Below are positions 24,203-32,595 of a stretch of DNA of 64,000 bases, one piece after another. Source of the stretch: Anaerovibrio lipolyticus DSM 3074 (GTDB lineage: Bacteria > Bacillota > Negativicutes > Selenomonadales > Selenomonadaceae); contig NZ_FQYW01000007.1 in NCBI RefSeq assembly GCF_900141865.1, positions 109,234 through 173,233 of the forward strand, given 5' to 3'. The number at the start of each line of letters is the position of its first letter. The stretch's first letter is position 1. The position numbers were made by a program, and so were the translations under genes. The notes under the pieces were generated by a model. That model saw only the letters and a program-made list of their open reading frames with translations, did not search any database and had not been told where the DNA came from.

Positions 24203-24386
24203 TCATCTCCACCATCAATTAGGGCGAAAATGCAAACTTCGCCTGTAATAAGCTTACTGGACACCTGACGGTGTACACGCCCTTACACGAAATCTAAAGC
24301 TCATCTGTATCCTTCGGGATTTGATTCACTAAGATTTCATAGTAAAGAAGGCCAGGACCATTTCTAGAGTGGTTCTGGTTTTTCGT
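24203..24386 (+). repeat. tmRNA-end repeat, copy E (same tail type as copy C)
   Basis: TCATCTCCACCA at 24203-24214 with CTCC before it, as in ssrA, then the copy C tail with only scattered differences, and the GGCCAGGACCA terminator ending in T's. Confidence 0.75.
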
Positions 24387-24500
24387 TTGGGGTACTGTTA
24401 TGGAATTTAAGATAGGAATATTCCTGTGGCGGAGTATGATATATGAGTTTTATTAAATTCTTTGACGCTTGTAGTCATAATGAAATATTAAATGAGACTT

Positions 24501-24541
24501 ATTCGGTCAGGGCTCTAACCATCAGCGGTTAGGGTCTTTTT
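24501..24541 (+). repeat. Remnant of the copy A tail (copy F, no tmRNA end)
   Basis: ATTCGGTC joined directly to GGGCTCTAACC / GGTTAGGGTC and T's: the copy A tail with an internal deletion. It forms the far boundary of the array. The last codons of the convergent Fic gene lie inside this hairpin. Confidence 0.6.
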
Positions 24542-25430
24542 GTATTTTTATTTTGAAATAGTCCAACCAAACCTTAAATCTGTCCTGGGCCGTCCGGCAG
24601 GTGTCCAACAAATAGCCTGGTTCCTTTATCCATTCCTTTAATCCACGATAATAATAACCCTTTAAATCATCACTGATAATAAATGGTGTAATGCCGTTTC
24701 TTAAACATTCCTTGAACATTATCAGTCTGCCTATACGCCCGTTGCCATCCTGAAATGGGTGAATTTGTCCAAAATCATGATGAAATGCCACGATATCCTC
24801 AAAGGTTTTCTCTTTCTCCGAATTATATTTTTTTAGTAATTGTTTTATTTCTAATGACACATTTTCCGGGGCAGTGGTGGCAAGACCACCTACTTCGTTT
24901 GGCATTCTTTTATAATCTCCAACAACAAACCAAGATTTTCGGCTGTCAGAGGTTCCTGATTTTAAGCATAAATGGAGCTGCTTTATAAAGGATTCACTTA
25001 GCTTGTATTTGGCGGCATCGATTATCATATTGATACAACTAAAGTGATTGGCCGTTTCAACTATATCGTCAACTTTAACCGCATCATTGTCTACACCGAT
25101 AGTATTGGTTTCAAAAATAAATCTGGTTTGGTCATGGGTGAGGCTGTTGCCCTCAATGTGGTTGGAATTATAGGTTAATTCTATCTGGACCTTGTGATAG
25201 ATACCGCCCTTTATTCCAGCCTCTTTTTCCTGTTGTAGTCTGGTCAGCAAATCGTCGGATATCTTGCCTGCCCGTGGTTTTCTAGGAGGTTTAGGGGCAT
25301 CATCAGGTATTTTCCAGGTTTTACCATCCAATACTGCGCCTCTCACTTTGCCAGTGGCGCAATAATTTCTTGCACTTCTCTCCGATACCTTCCAATTGGA
25401 AGCCGCCTCGCTGACATTTATGTATTTCAT
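24522..25430 (-). CDS. Fic-domain AMP-transferase-type protein with N-terminal HTH (class II, autoinhibited)
   Basis: A 302-residue protein. Residues 1-45 look like a small DNA-binding helix-turn-helix of the excisionase/MerR-like type. The inhibitory motif Ser89-Asn-His-Ile-Glu93-Gly fits [S/T]xxxE[G/N] and lies before the Fic core, the class II layout. The catalytic motif is His224-Pro-Phe-Gln-Asp-Gly-Asn-Gly-Arg. Fic proteins transfer AMP or similar groups to hydroxyls of target proteins. ATG 25430 has GGGAG upstream. The stop codon lies in the hairpin of the ssrA-array remnant, so the 3' end may have been replaced. Confidence 0.85.
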   Translation of the reverse strand: MKYINVSEAASNWKVSERSARNYCATGKVRGAVLDGKTWKIPDDAPKPPRKPRAGKISDDLLTRLQQEKEAGIKGGIYHKVQIELTYNSNHIEGNSLTHDQTRFIFETNTIGVDNDAVKVDDIVETANHFSCINMIIDAAKYKLSESFIKQLHLCLKSGTSDSRKSWFVVGDYKRMPNEVGGLATTAPENVSLEIKQLLKKYNSEKEKTFEDIVAFHHDFGQIHPFQDGNGRIGRLIMFKECLRNGITPFIISDDLKGYYYRGLKEWIKEPGYLLDTCRTAQDRFKVWLDYFKIKIQKDPNR

Positions 25431-25473
25431 CGTTTCTCCCCTCCCCATATATACTTTTACAAGCCTCATTACA

Positions 25474-25518
25474 ATTATACCATATAAACGGCAAAATATA
25501 TTGCGTTTTATATGGTAT
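25474..25518 (-). promoter_or_regulatory. Large inverted repeat at the Fic gene promoter (probable operator)
   Basis: Arms 25477-25494 and 25501-25518 (ATACCATATAAACGGCAA and its near-perfect complement, one indel) around AATATA. The reverse-strand TATAAT (25479-25474) overlaps the left arm. The HTH in the Fic protein is a natural candidate binder. Confidence 0.6.
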
Positions 25519-25929
25519 ATTATGGAGTTATTTTGCCGATAAAATGAAGACTTATTTAAGCGGAGTTTTAAACTCCATCTGAATATAGCAGAATGACATC
25601 AATTGCTTAATCTATCCATCGATGCGGGAATTTTTACCTTTGTCATAATACACGTTTTCGACAGTTGAATTAAAACAAAGAGCCGATAACACCTTGATTA
25701 TATTGGGTTATCAGCTCTTTTCTTTTATAAAACTGCAAAAATTCTTGACTATTTTTAAAAATTGTCGTAAGATAACCAAGAAATAAATCAATATAGTGCT
25801 TTAGGCGTCGCCCATTATGGGAAATGACAACGGCTAATACATGCCAGGAGACTGCAGGGACGGAAATTGTAGTCACCATCGGTTATGTATTGGTCGTTTT
25901 TTGTTTGCATAAAATGATGGAGGTAAGAA
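25519..25929. other. Intergenic region before the HlyD/ABC-2 pair, with one terminator-like hairpin
   Basis: No gene. At 25677-25726 an inverted repeat (AAAGAGC..GATAAC / GTTATC..GCTCTTT) is followed by T's, a terminator with no evident rightward gene before it. The rest is AT-rich spacer with a few short palindromes. Confidence 0.5.
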
Positions 25930-27027
25930 ATGGATAAGAAATTAAGGGCAAAGAAATTTGGTATGATTTTTGCAGTGGTAATGGTGGTTACGGGACTGCT
26001 TTTAATGTACACAGGTAATGACGCGTTGGTACTGGCCACTGAGAAAAAAGAAGGAATATTAACCGCCGAACAAATTAAACTCTCCTTTGAAAATGTAGGC
26101 GGCAGGATGGTAAAGGAGTGTGTCAAAGAGGCTGACCAGGTAAAAAAGGGTGATGTGCTGATGGTGCTTGACAGCACTGATGTGGATTTGTCCATTGCTA
26201 AATTGGAAGCCCAGATTGCCCAGATGAAGTCTCAGATAAAGTCGGCAGGGGGCGGCGTAAATATTGCCATGTCCCAGGCGGACACCAACGAACAGCAGAG
26301 CTTCCGCCAGATTGACCAGCAGAAAGCAGCGGTGGATGCGGCAGAGGCCAACTATAACAATGCATCCTTGGACTATAACCGTAAGGTTCAGCTCTTTGAG
26401 GTGGGAGCCATTTCCAAAGCAGATCTGGATGCAGCCCAGACCTCATTGCAGGTAAACACTGCAAATGTAGCTCAGCAAAAACAGCTTTTAAGTAAATTAT
26501 TGGCAGGTACCTCAGATAATGGTGATACAGATTCTCTTAATTTGCCAACTATTGCCCTGGAGCGTCAGACAGCAGCCAACAAGTTAAACGATGTGGAGGC
26601 ATTGAACCAGCAGCTGAAAGGCTTGGAGGTTCAGCTTAAGGAATTAAAGGTTAAAAAGGAGCGTTTGACTCTTCGAGCACCTGAGGATGGCAAGATTATA
26701 AAGATATTGGCAAAAGAGGGGGAAATGATTGCCCAAAATACGCCGGTACTCCTTATGGAAAGCAACCGTTACTATTTTGATATTTATGTAAGCGAGGAAA
26801 AGGTCGACAAATATAAGGAAGGGGATGAAATTGAAGCCATCTCCGTAGCTGGAAAGAAAAAGGTTAAGGGTACTATTCGCCTGCTCACCCAGGCCCCTGG
26901 CTTTGCGGATTTGCGTATGACCCGTGAAAAGGGCCAGGCGGATTTAACATCCTTCCAGATGCGTATTTACCTTGAACCAACTGAAGAAATTCTTCCTGGC
27001 ATGACGATGGGAGTGAAGATGAGATGA
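25930..27027 (+). CDS. HlyD-family membrane fusion/adaptor protein
   Basis: A 365-residue protein with one N-terminal membrane segment (about residues 9-29), a biotinyl-lipoyl-like half, a long coiled coil rich in Gln, Ala and Lys (about residues 95-230), the second lipoyl half and a beta-barrel end. Adaptors of this type span the periplasm for ABC exporters of the YhiI/YbhG kind. ATG 25930 follows GGAGG. Its stop overlaps the ABC-2 permease start by 4 bases. Substrate unknown. Confidence 0.85.
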   Translation: MDKKLRAKKFGMIFAVVMVVTGLLLMYTGNDALVLATEKKEGILTAEQIKLSFENVGGRMVKECVKEADQVKKGDVLMVLDSTDVDLSIAKLEAQIAQMKSQIKSAGGGVNIAMSQADTNEQQSFRQIDQQKAAVDAAEANYNNASLDYNRKVQLFEVGAISKADLDAAQTSLQVNTANVAQQKQLLSKLLAGTSDNGDTDSLNLPTIALERQTAANKLNDVEALNQQLKGLEVQLKELKVKKERLTLRAPEDGKIIKILAKEGEMIAQNTPVLLMESNRYYFDIYVSEEKVDKYKEGDEIEAISVAGKKKVKGTIRLLTQAPGFADLRMTREKGQADLTSFQMRIYLEPTEEILPGMTMGVKMR

Positions 27028-28142
27028 AGGCATTTCGTGACGAATTAAAACATCTTCTCTCTGGAAATGGTATGCCCTATGAAAAGGTATCCATAATGGT
27101 TTCCTTGGTTATAACGGTGATTTTCAGTGTTATGCTGGGGCTAAATTACGCTAAGGATACTCCAATTACGGTTATTGATTTGGACAATTCCCATTACAGC
27201 CATGAGCTGATTGACTATCTGAATAATTCACAGCTTATTTCTGTTACAGCGGTGGTAAATACACCTGCAGAGCCAAATGAGCTTATGTATCGTGATAAGG
27301 CCTATGCGGTAGTGTATTTGCCCCAGGGTCTTGAGAAAAATCATTATAATGGGGAACGAGCCGACATCGGCGTATTTTATGATAATACCAGCTCCTCAGC
27401 CTTAAGCGGCGTAAGGGAAGCCCTCAATGAGATTATCGCTGATTTAAATAATCCAAGTATTGGTACAGGTGATACCATAAGGGGCGGAACAATGCTGGTT
27501 TCCCGCTCTCTCTTTAATCCTGCAGAGTCTGCCAGTAATGGCGAGGTAACGGGCTTTTTGATATTTTTTTCCTCAATGTTTTTTGCCTTTGCCACCCTGG
27601 GCATGGTGCCACGCTTGAGACAGGAGGGGAAGCTGGATCTTCATTTTAAGGTGGGTACTGCCTATGACCTTATAGAACGCATATTGCCTTATTGTGCTTG
27701 CTGGCTCATTGCCAATTTTATCGGCCTTGTGGTACTGCGTTTTTGGGGTGATATTAATTTTTCCGGCAATATAATTTTGTATTTTGCAGTTCAGACCCTG
27801 TACATAATAATGCTGGGGATGGTTTCTGTGTTTATGGGTTGGTCTGCAGCCAATCCAGGGGCGGCTTCCAGCAGAATGATTTTGTTTGTGCCAGGAGGAT
27901 TTATTTTCGGCGGATATGGTGTGCCTATGACTATGATGCCTGATTGGGTTCACTGGATTAACCAGATATTCCCGTTAACTTGGGAGTTTAAATTTATTCG
28001 TGATATCGTGTTTAGGGGAGCGGGCTTTTTCGATTGCGCTGTAACCATTGGCCAGTTCCTTATTTATATAACGATTATCTGGATACTTTTTTCCAGAAAA
28101 TTTGATAAAGAGCAGATTGCCTACGGGGAAATCGCAGAATAA
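27024..28142 (+). CDS. ABC-2 type transporter permease
   Basis: A 372-residue protein of the YhhJ/YbhR kind: one N-terminal transmembrane segment, a large extracytoplasmic domain (about residues 45-165), then five or so transmembrane helices. It overlaps the HlyD gene by 4 bases. The ATPase that such permeases need is not encoded next to it, and no second permease follows, so the pair must use an ATPase from elsewhere or be a remnant of a larger operon. Confidence 0.8.
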   Translation: MKAFRDELKHLLSGNGMPYEKVSIMVSLVITVIFSVMLGLNYAKDTPITVIDLDNSHYSHELIDYLNNSQLISVTAVVNTPAEPNELMYRDKAYAVVYLPQGLEKNHYNGERADIGVFYDNTSSSALSGVREALNEIIADLNNPSIGTGDTIRGGTMLVSRSLFNPAESASNGEVTGFLIFFSSMFFAFATLGMVPRLRQEGKLDLHFKVGTAYDLIERILPYCACWLIANFIGLVVLRFWGDINFSGNIILYFAVQTLYIIMLGMVSVFMGWSAANPGAASSRMILFVPGGFIFGGYGVPMTMMPDWVHWINQIFPLTWEFKFIRDIVFRGAGFFDCAVTIGQFLIYITIIWILFSRKFDKEQIAYGEIAE

Positions 28143-28202
28143 TACGGGTAATATGCTGGTTAATAAAAGTAAGTTACTGACAAAAAAGTATGTTGACAAG
28201 TA

Positions 28203-28256
28203 AAAAAGGCCACCGACTTGTATGGATGCATTTCCATAAAGCTGGTGGCCCTTTTG
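28203..28256 (+). terminator. Terminator of the HlyD/ABC-2 operon
   Basis: A stem of roughly 13 bp (AAAGGCCACCGACTT with AAGCTGGTGGCCCTTT) around an inner hairpin (TATGGA / TCCATA), ending in CTTTTG. Confidence 0.75.
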
Positions 28257-28287
28257 TTACCTTAAATATTAAATTCACTTAATAATC

Positions 28288-28374
28288 TTAGGTGTGGTTT
28301 TTATATGGGATGGGGCTTCGAACACCGATTACAAGGCATAGTAGGAATATAATGAACCCTAAAGCAATTTCCAT
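28288..28374 (-). CDS. 28-residue single-span membrane micro-protein
   Basis: ATG 28374 follows GGGAGGG at six bases. The 28 codons start MEIALGFIIFLLCLVIG, a clear membrane span, then a short polar tail with Arg, Lys and His. It has the size and shape of KdpF-like or other regulatory membrane micro-proteins, but no kdp genes are near. The reading is too short for statistics; the ribosome site and the hydrophobicity are the support. Confidence 0.5.
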   Translation of the reverse strand: MEIALGFIIFLLCLVIGVRSPIPYKNHT

Positions 28375-28682
28375 AAATAGCCCTCCCATCAAAAATATCT
28401 ACACAAAGCACAATTCTCAAATATCAATTTAAGTATTAGTTAGACACATTTTTCAACAAAAAGGTTATCAATACATAATAATTCTCCAAAAGGTGAAGAT
28501 TTCCTGCAAAAAATAAAGCAAAATACACAACTTGGGGGCGTGTCACGTTCATATATTAAGTTCACAAAATAATTTAACGATATCATGATTAGTAGTGGTG
28601 TATGCCGCTATAAATTCAATGGCTAAAACAAGGATGATTTCCCTACAGCAACACGGGGCAAGCGCAGAAAGGATGATACGCT
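28375..28682. other. Upstream region of the flagellin gene
   Basis: About 300 bases without a gene. I looked for a flagellar sigma-28 promoter (TAAA-N15-GCCGATAA) and found no clear match; GCCGCTATAA at 28602-28611 is the nearest to its -10. The ribosome site GAAAGGATG precedes ATG 28683. Confidence 0.5.
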
Positions 28683-30464
28683 ATGGCCATGGTAGTTAAG
28701 AATAATATGTCGGCAATCAATACCTTAAATGTTCTTGGAAGGAACAGCAAGGAATTTGCCAAGCAGCTTCAGCAGGTTTCTTCCGGCATGAAGATCAATA
28801 GTGCGGCGGATGACGCTTCTTCCTATGCCATCAGTGAGCGGATGCGGGTGCAGATACGGAGTCTTGATGCGACCCTTACCAACACCCAGAACGGTTCCAG
28901 CATGATGAAGGTGGCAGAGGGAGCGGTGTCCTCCACGGTGGATGCATTGAGAACCTTCAAGGCTAAGGCTATTGATGCCGCCAATGATACAAATACAGAC
29001 AGTGACCGGGCAATTATTCAAAAAGAGCTGGACCAGCTTATGAACCAGATTGATGATAATGCCTTGGTTACCTTTAATGGAAAATATTTGGTAAATGGAG
29101 CTATGGGAGGCAATATTGTGGCTGACCAGCAGGATTCCATTGTTTCCTTCATGGCTTATTTGGATGCATGTACATCTGGTACCCCCCAGGAGCTTTTGGA
29201 TGGGGCTATAAAATTTGGTTCCTCTGGAATGTTTAAGGATGAGGCATCCCTTATAAATAGCTTCGTTGAGGCTATGAGAAATAGTAATGGAGACCTTTTG
29301 GAGGTTTGTGGCATCAATCTAAATAATGATGATACGGGATCCATTACTGGCCTTGATGCTGGCGGGGAAAAGGCCAAAACCGCAGAGTCCGTTGTGCCGG
29401 AGGAAAAGACATCATATGGTGGTAACACCAAGGGCAGTTCTTTTATCAGGGGACTTACGGTAAATTGGCCCGATGATATTAGTGACGACATGCAAAAGGC
29501 TATTGCCGGTGCCCTGGACAGCCAGTGGCTCACCAACTGCATGTGGCTGGTGGATGAGTCCTTTGCCATTAATTTCTGGGAAAATGGTACTTCTGTGAAG
29601 TCCATGGATGTAAACTTTGAAGATGATGCTTCTTCCAACAACTTGGCGTACGTAACAAACTATTATAATGATGGTGTTACTACCAAGCTTGAGCTCACCG
29701 TTAATATGCATTACTATAACAACCTTGATCTTACTGATAAAAATGGCGCGGTAAAGGATAATCCGAACCAGCTTTACTTGGACCGTACCCTGGCCCATGA
29801 AATGACCCATGCCATTATGGCTGCCAATATCAAAAATTTTAATGAATTGCCTAAATATGTTAAGGAAGGCATGGCAGAGCTGGTACATGGTATAGATGAT
29901 TACCGCAAGGGGAAAATCCAGTCCTTGGCCAATGACCCTGATACTTTAAAGGATGTACTAAAGAATTCAGGGGCTCCTTCGGATGACAGTGCCTATGCAG
30001 CGGGCTACATGGTTCTTCGCTACATGGCAAAGCAGGCAGCAAGCTCTGAGCCGGAAAAGAGTGCTTACTTCCAGATAGGTACCAAGGCTTCTCAGACCAT
30101 CAGCATTGGTTTGGCAGATATGCGTTGTGAGGCTTTGGGCCTTACAAAAGCTGACGGTACTGCTGTCAGCGTAGCTACCCAGCAAAAGGCTACTTCTGCC
30201 ATAACTGTTATTGACCGGGCCATTAGCCGTGCCTTGAAGCAGCAGACCATTATTGGTTCCATTGAGAGCCGGCTGGAGTTTACGGCGGCCAATATTACCA
30301 CTGCCACTGAAAATGTAACCTCTGCGGAGTCTGTAATTCGGGATGCGGATATGGCCAAGAGCTTTACAGCCTACACCAAGGCCAATGTTCTTATGCAGAC
30401 TGCCCAGTCCATGCTGGGACAGGCCAACCAGAACGGTAGTGCAGTGCTGTCCTTGTTACAATAG
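28683..30464 (+). CDS. Flagellin with internal zinc metallopeptidase domain (flagellinolysin type)
   Basis: A 593-residue flagellin. Residues 1-150 are the D0/D1 N-terminus (Asn-Asn-Met-Ser-Ala-Ile-Asn-Thr-Leu; Ser-Ser-Gly-Met-Lys-Ile-Asn-Ser-Ala) and the last 100 the matching C-terminus. The variable domain between them holds His372-Glu373-Met-Thr-His376 and, 23 residues on, Glu399 in Gly-Met-Ala-Glu: a gluzincin zinc site. Proteolytic flagellins of this design (flagellinolysins) were reported in several phyla, including Firmicutes, where they assemble into enzymatically active filaments. All catalytic positions are present. It stands alone, away from other flagellar genes. Confidence 0.92.
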   Translation: MAMVVKNNMSAINTLNVLGRNSKEFAKQLQQVSSGMKINSAADDASSYAISERMRVQIRSLDATLTNTQNGSSMMKVAEGAVSSTVDALRTFKAKAIDAANDTNTDSDRAIIQKELDQLMNQIDDNALVTFNGKYLVNGAMGGNIVADQQDSIVSFMAYLDACTSGTPQELLDGAIKFGSSGMFKDEASLINSFVEAMRNSNGDLLEVCGINLNNDDTGSITGLDAGGEKAKTAESVVPEEKTSYGGNTKGSSFIRGLTVNWPDDISDDMQKAIAGALDSQWLTNCMWLVDESFAINFWENGTSVKSMDVNFEDDASSNNLAYVTNYYNDGVTTKLELTVNMHYYNNLDLTDKNGAVKDNPNQLYLDRTLAHEMTHAIMAANIKNFNELPKYVKEGMAELVHGIDDYRKGKIQSLANDPDTLKDVLKNSGAPSDDSAYAAGYMVLRYMAKQAASSEPEKSAYFQIGTKASQTISIGLADMRCEALGLTKADGTAVSVATQQKATSAITVIDRAISRALKQQTIIGSIESRLEFTAANITTATENVTSAESVIRDADMAKSFTAYTKANVLMQTAQSMLGQANQNGSAVLSLLQ

Positions 30465-30511
30465 TATGCTGAATATCAGCAAATCGCATAATTTGAATAT
30501 TTATTCAACCC

Positions 30512-30542
30512 AAAGGGGCGGCCGTGTTGCTGCCCTTTTTTT
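30512..30542 (+). terminator. Terminator after the flagellin gene
   Basis: GC-rich hairpin AAAGGGGCGGC / GCTGCCCTTT followed by seven T's. Confidence 0.7.
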
Positions 30543-30710
30543 ATGGGGTGAGTGATAATTTATGGATGTTCTCGTTTAGAGGATTTTAAAATAATTATCT
30601 ATATACAAAATAATTTTGTGTTTATGGGGGAGAACAATATTTATTTTTCTGAAACAATCGTGTATAATATGTGCAGGTTTGTAATTTTTATACTATAGGA
30701 GTGATAATGC

Positions 30711-31706
30711 ATGGTTTTTTCCAAGAAAATGAAAATGGCAGCCCTGGGAATGGCTGCACTGTTCTCCTTTGGCCTGTTGGGGGGCTGCGGCTCCAATAAT
30801 CAGGCGACCTCCGACCAGAAAGTGGTTGGTATTGTTCAGCTGGTGGAGCATGATGCTTTGGATGCTGCCAACAAGGGCTTTAGGGATGCCCTTAAGGAGC
30901 GTGGCTATGAAGAAGGGAAGAATCTGAAGATAGATAACCAGAATGCTCAGGCCGATCAGTCCAATTTACAGAATATTGGACAGCGTTTTGTAAGTAATCA
31001 TGTGGATTTGATATATGCAATTGCAACCCCGGCTGCCCAGACTGTGGCCAACCTGACCAAGGATATTCCTATTGTTGGTTCTGCTATCACCGATTATGTG
31101 GGGGCAAAGCTGGTTAAATCCAATGATGTACCTGGTGGCAATGTTACCGGCACCAGTGATATGAATCCTATCAAGGATCAGGTGGATCTTCTGATTAAGC
31201 TCTGTCCTAATGCCAAGACTATTGGCTGCGTATATACCTCCAGTGAGGTGAATTCCGAGATTCAGTTTAAGGCCATGAAGGAATATGCTGAATCCAAGGG
31301 CCTTAAGGTTGAGGCTGCTACCATTTCCAATGTAAATGATATTCAGCAGGCTGCTCAGAGCCTTGTGGGCAAGGTGGATGCTTTCTATCTTCCTACTGAT
31401 AATGTAATTGCTTCTTCCATGCCAACCCTGATTTCCGTAACCGAGGCTGCAAAAAAGCCTGTTATTTGCGGTGAATCCAACATGGTTAAGGCCGGCGGCC
31501 TTGCAACCTACGGTGTGGATTATTATGAGCTGGGTCGTCAGTCCGGCTTTATGGCTGCCGATATTCTTGACGGCAAGTCCAAGCCAGCAGATATGAAAAT
31601 TGAATTTGCAAAGGTTCTTAAGGCTGTAGTAAACAAAGCAAATGCTGATAAACTTGGCATCACCATTCCGGAAGATGTGCTGAAGAATGCCGAGGTACTG
31701 AATTGA
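30711..31706 (+). CDS. ABC transporter substrate-binding lipoprotein (PF04392/TrpX-like)
   Basis: A 331-residue lipoprotein: signal peptide ending in Leu-Leu-Gly-Gly-Cys, lipidated at that Cys, then a two-lobed periplasmic-binding domain of the ABC_sub_bind family (Gly-Ile-Val-Gln-Leu-Val-Glu-His start). Members of this group in Firmicutes were predicted to bind tryptophan or other hydrophobic compounds (TrpXYZ) but substrates vary. AGGAGTG precedes ATG 30711, and a TATAAT lies at 30663-30668. First gene of a complete importer operon. Confidence 0.85.
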   Translation: MVFSKKMKMAALGMAALFSFGLLGGCGSNNQATSDQKVVGIVQLVEHDALDAANKGFRDALKERGYEEGKNLKIDNQNAQADQSNLQNIGQRFVSNHVDLIYAIATPAAQTVANLTKDIPIVGSAITDYVGAKLVKSNDVPGGNVTGTSDMNPIKDQVDLLIKLCPNAKTIGCVYTSSEVNSEIQFKAMKEYAESKGLKVEAATISNVNDIQQAAQSLVGKVDAFYLPTDNVIASSMPTLISVTEAAKKPVICGESNMVKAGGLATYGVDYYELGRQSGFMAADILDGKSKPADMKIEFAKVLKAVVNKANADKLGITIPEDVLKNAEVLN

Positions 31707-31716
31707 GGTTTTTGAA

Positions 31717-32595
31717 GTGGATTTGATTATTCCTACTATATCACAGGGGCTGTTGTGGTCTCTGCTGGCAATCGGAGTGTACATTACATTTCGGGTGCTG
31801 GATATTGCTGATTTGACAGTGGAGGGCAGTTTTCCCTTGGGGGCGGCTGTGGCTGCTGCTTGTATGTTGGGAGGCATGAATCCGGTTCTCGCCATTTTTG
31901 TGGCAGCCTTTGCCGGTATGCTGGCAGGTGTTGTGACTGGCTTTTTATGTACAAAATTAAAAATTCCAGCTCTGCTGGCGGGGATTCTTACCATGATTGC
32001 CCTATATTCCGTAAATCTTCACGTAATGGGCAAGGCAAATTTGTCCCTTTTACAGGTGGATACTGTTTTTACCCTGTATTCTATTCCTGATGTGACCCTT
32101 GGGAATATGGTTTTGGTAATCGGTGCAGCTGTGGTGGTTTTCACGGGTGTATTGTGCTACTGGTTTTTTGGTACAGAGATTGGTGCCTCCATTCGTGCCA
32201 CGGGCTGTAATCCCCACATGATTCGTGCCAATGGTATCAATACTGATATTACCGTTATTTTGGGACTTTTGATATCCAATGCTCTGGTGGCTGTGTCTGG
32301 AGCCCTTGTGGCTCAGGCCAATGGCTTTGCTGATGTGGGCATGGGTGTCGGTACCATAGTAATCGGTCTTGCCTCTGTTATTATTGGTGAGGTGCTGTTT
32401 GGTACCCGTAGCTTCAAAAACTGTTTGATTTCCGTTATTTTGGGCTCCATCGTATATAGAGCCGTTATTGCCGTAGTTTTGCAGATGGGTATGCCGCCAA
32501 ATGATTTGAAGCTGTTTACGGCAATTTTGGTTGCGGCCGCTCTTTCCATGCCGCTTTGTCAGGCTAAGCTGAAAAAGAGAAAGGTGGCCGAATAA
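31717..32595 (+). CDS. ABC transporter permease (TrpY-like)
   Basis: A 292-residue protein with eight to nine hydrophobic helices, of the branched-chain-amino-acid/ribose-type permease fold: Gly-Val-Tyr-Ile-Thr-Phe-Arg-Val-Leu near the start and the Gly-Thr-Glu-Ile-Gly-Ala-Ser-Ile-Arg-Ala-Thr-Gly segment that contacts the ATPase. GTG start 31717, 10 bases after the binding-protein stop. It overlaps the ATPase gene by one base (TAATG). Confidence 0.85.
   Translation: MDLIIPTISQGLLWSLLAIGVYITFRVLDIADLTVEGSFPLGAAVAAACMLGGMNPVLAIFVAAFAGMLAGVVTGFLCTKLKIPALLAGILTMIALYSVNLHVMGKANLSLLQVDTVFTLYSIPDVTLGNMVLVIGAAVVVFTGVLCYWFFGTEIGASIRATGCNPHMIRANGINTDITVILGLLISNALVAVSGALVAQANGFADVGMGVGTIVIGLASVIIGEVLFGTRSFKNCLISVILGSIVYRAVIAVVLQMGMPPNDLKLFTAILVAAALSMPLCQAKLKKRKVAE

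Noticed and set aside
19205..24214. Extra tRNA or tmRNA genes at each TCATCTCCACCA copy
   Set aside because: Only the 3'-terminal 12 bases are present; no matching 5' half, T arm or tag frame precedes the copies, so these are attachment repeats, not RNA genes.
28560..28682. A sigma-28 promoter for the flagellin gene
   Set aside because: No TAAA-N15-GCCGATAA-like pair with acceptable spacing could be found.
30966..31994. A 342-codon reverse-strand reading frame opposite the ABC binding-protein and permease genes
   Set aside because: It runs across two well-supported forward genes and shows no domain or start site.
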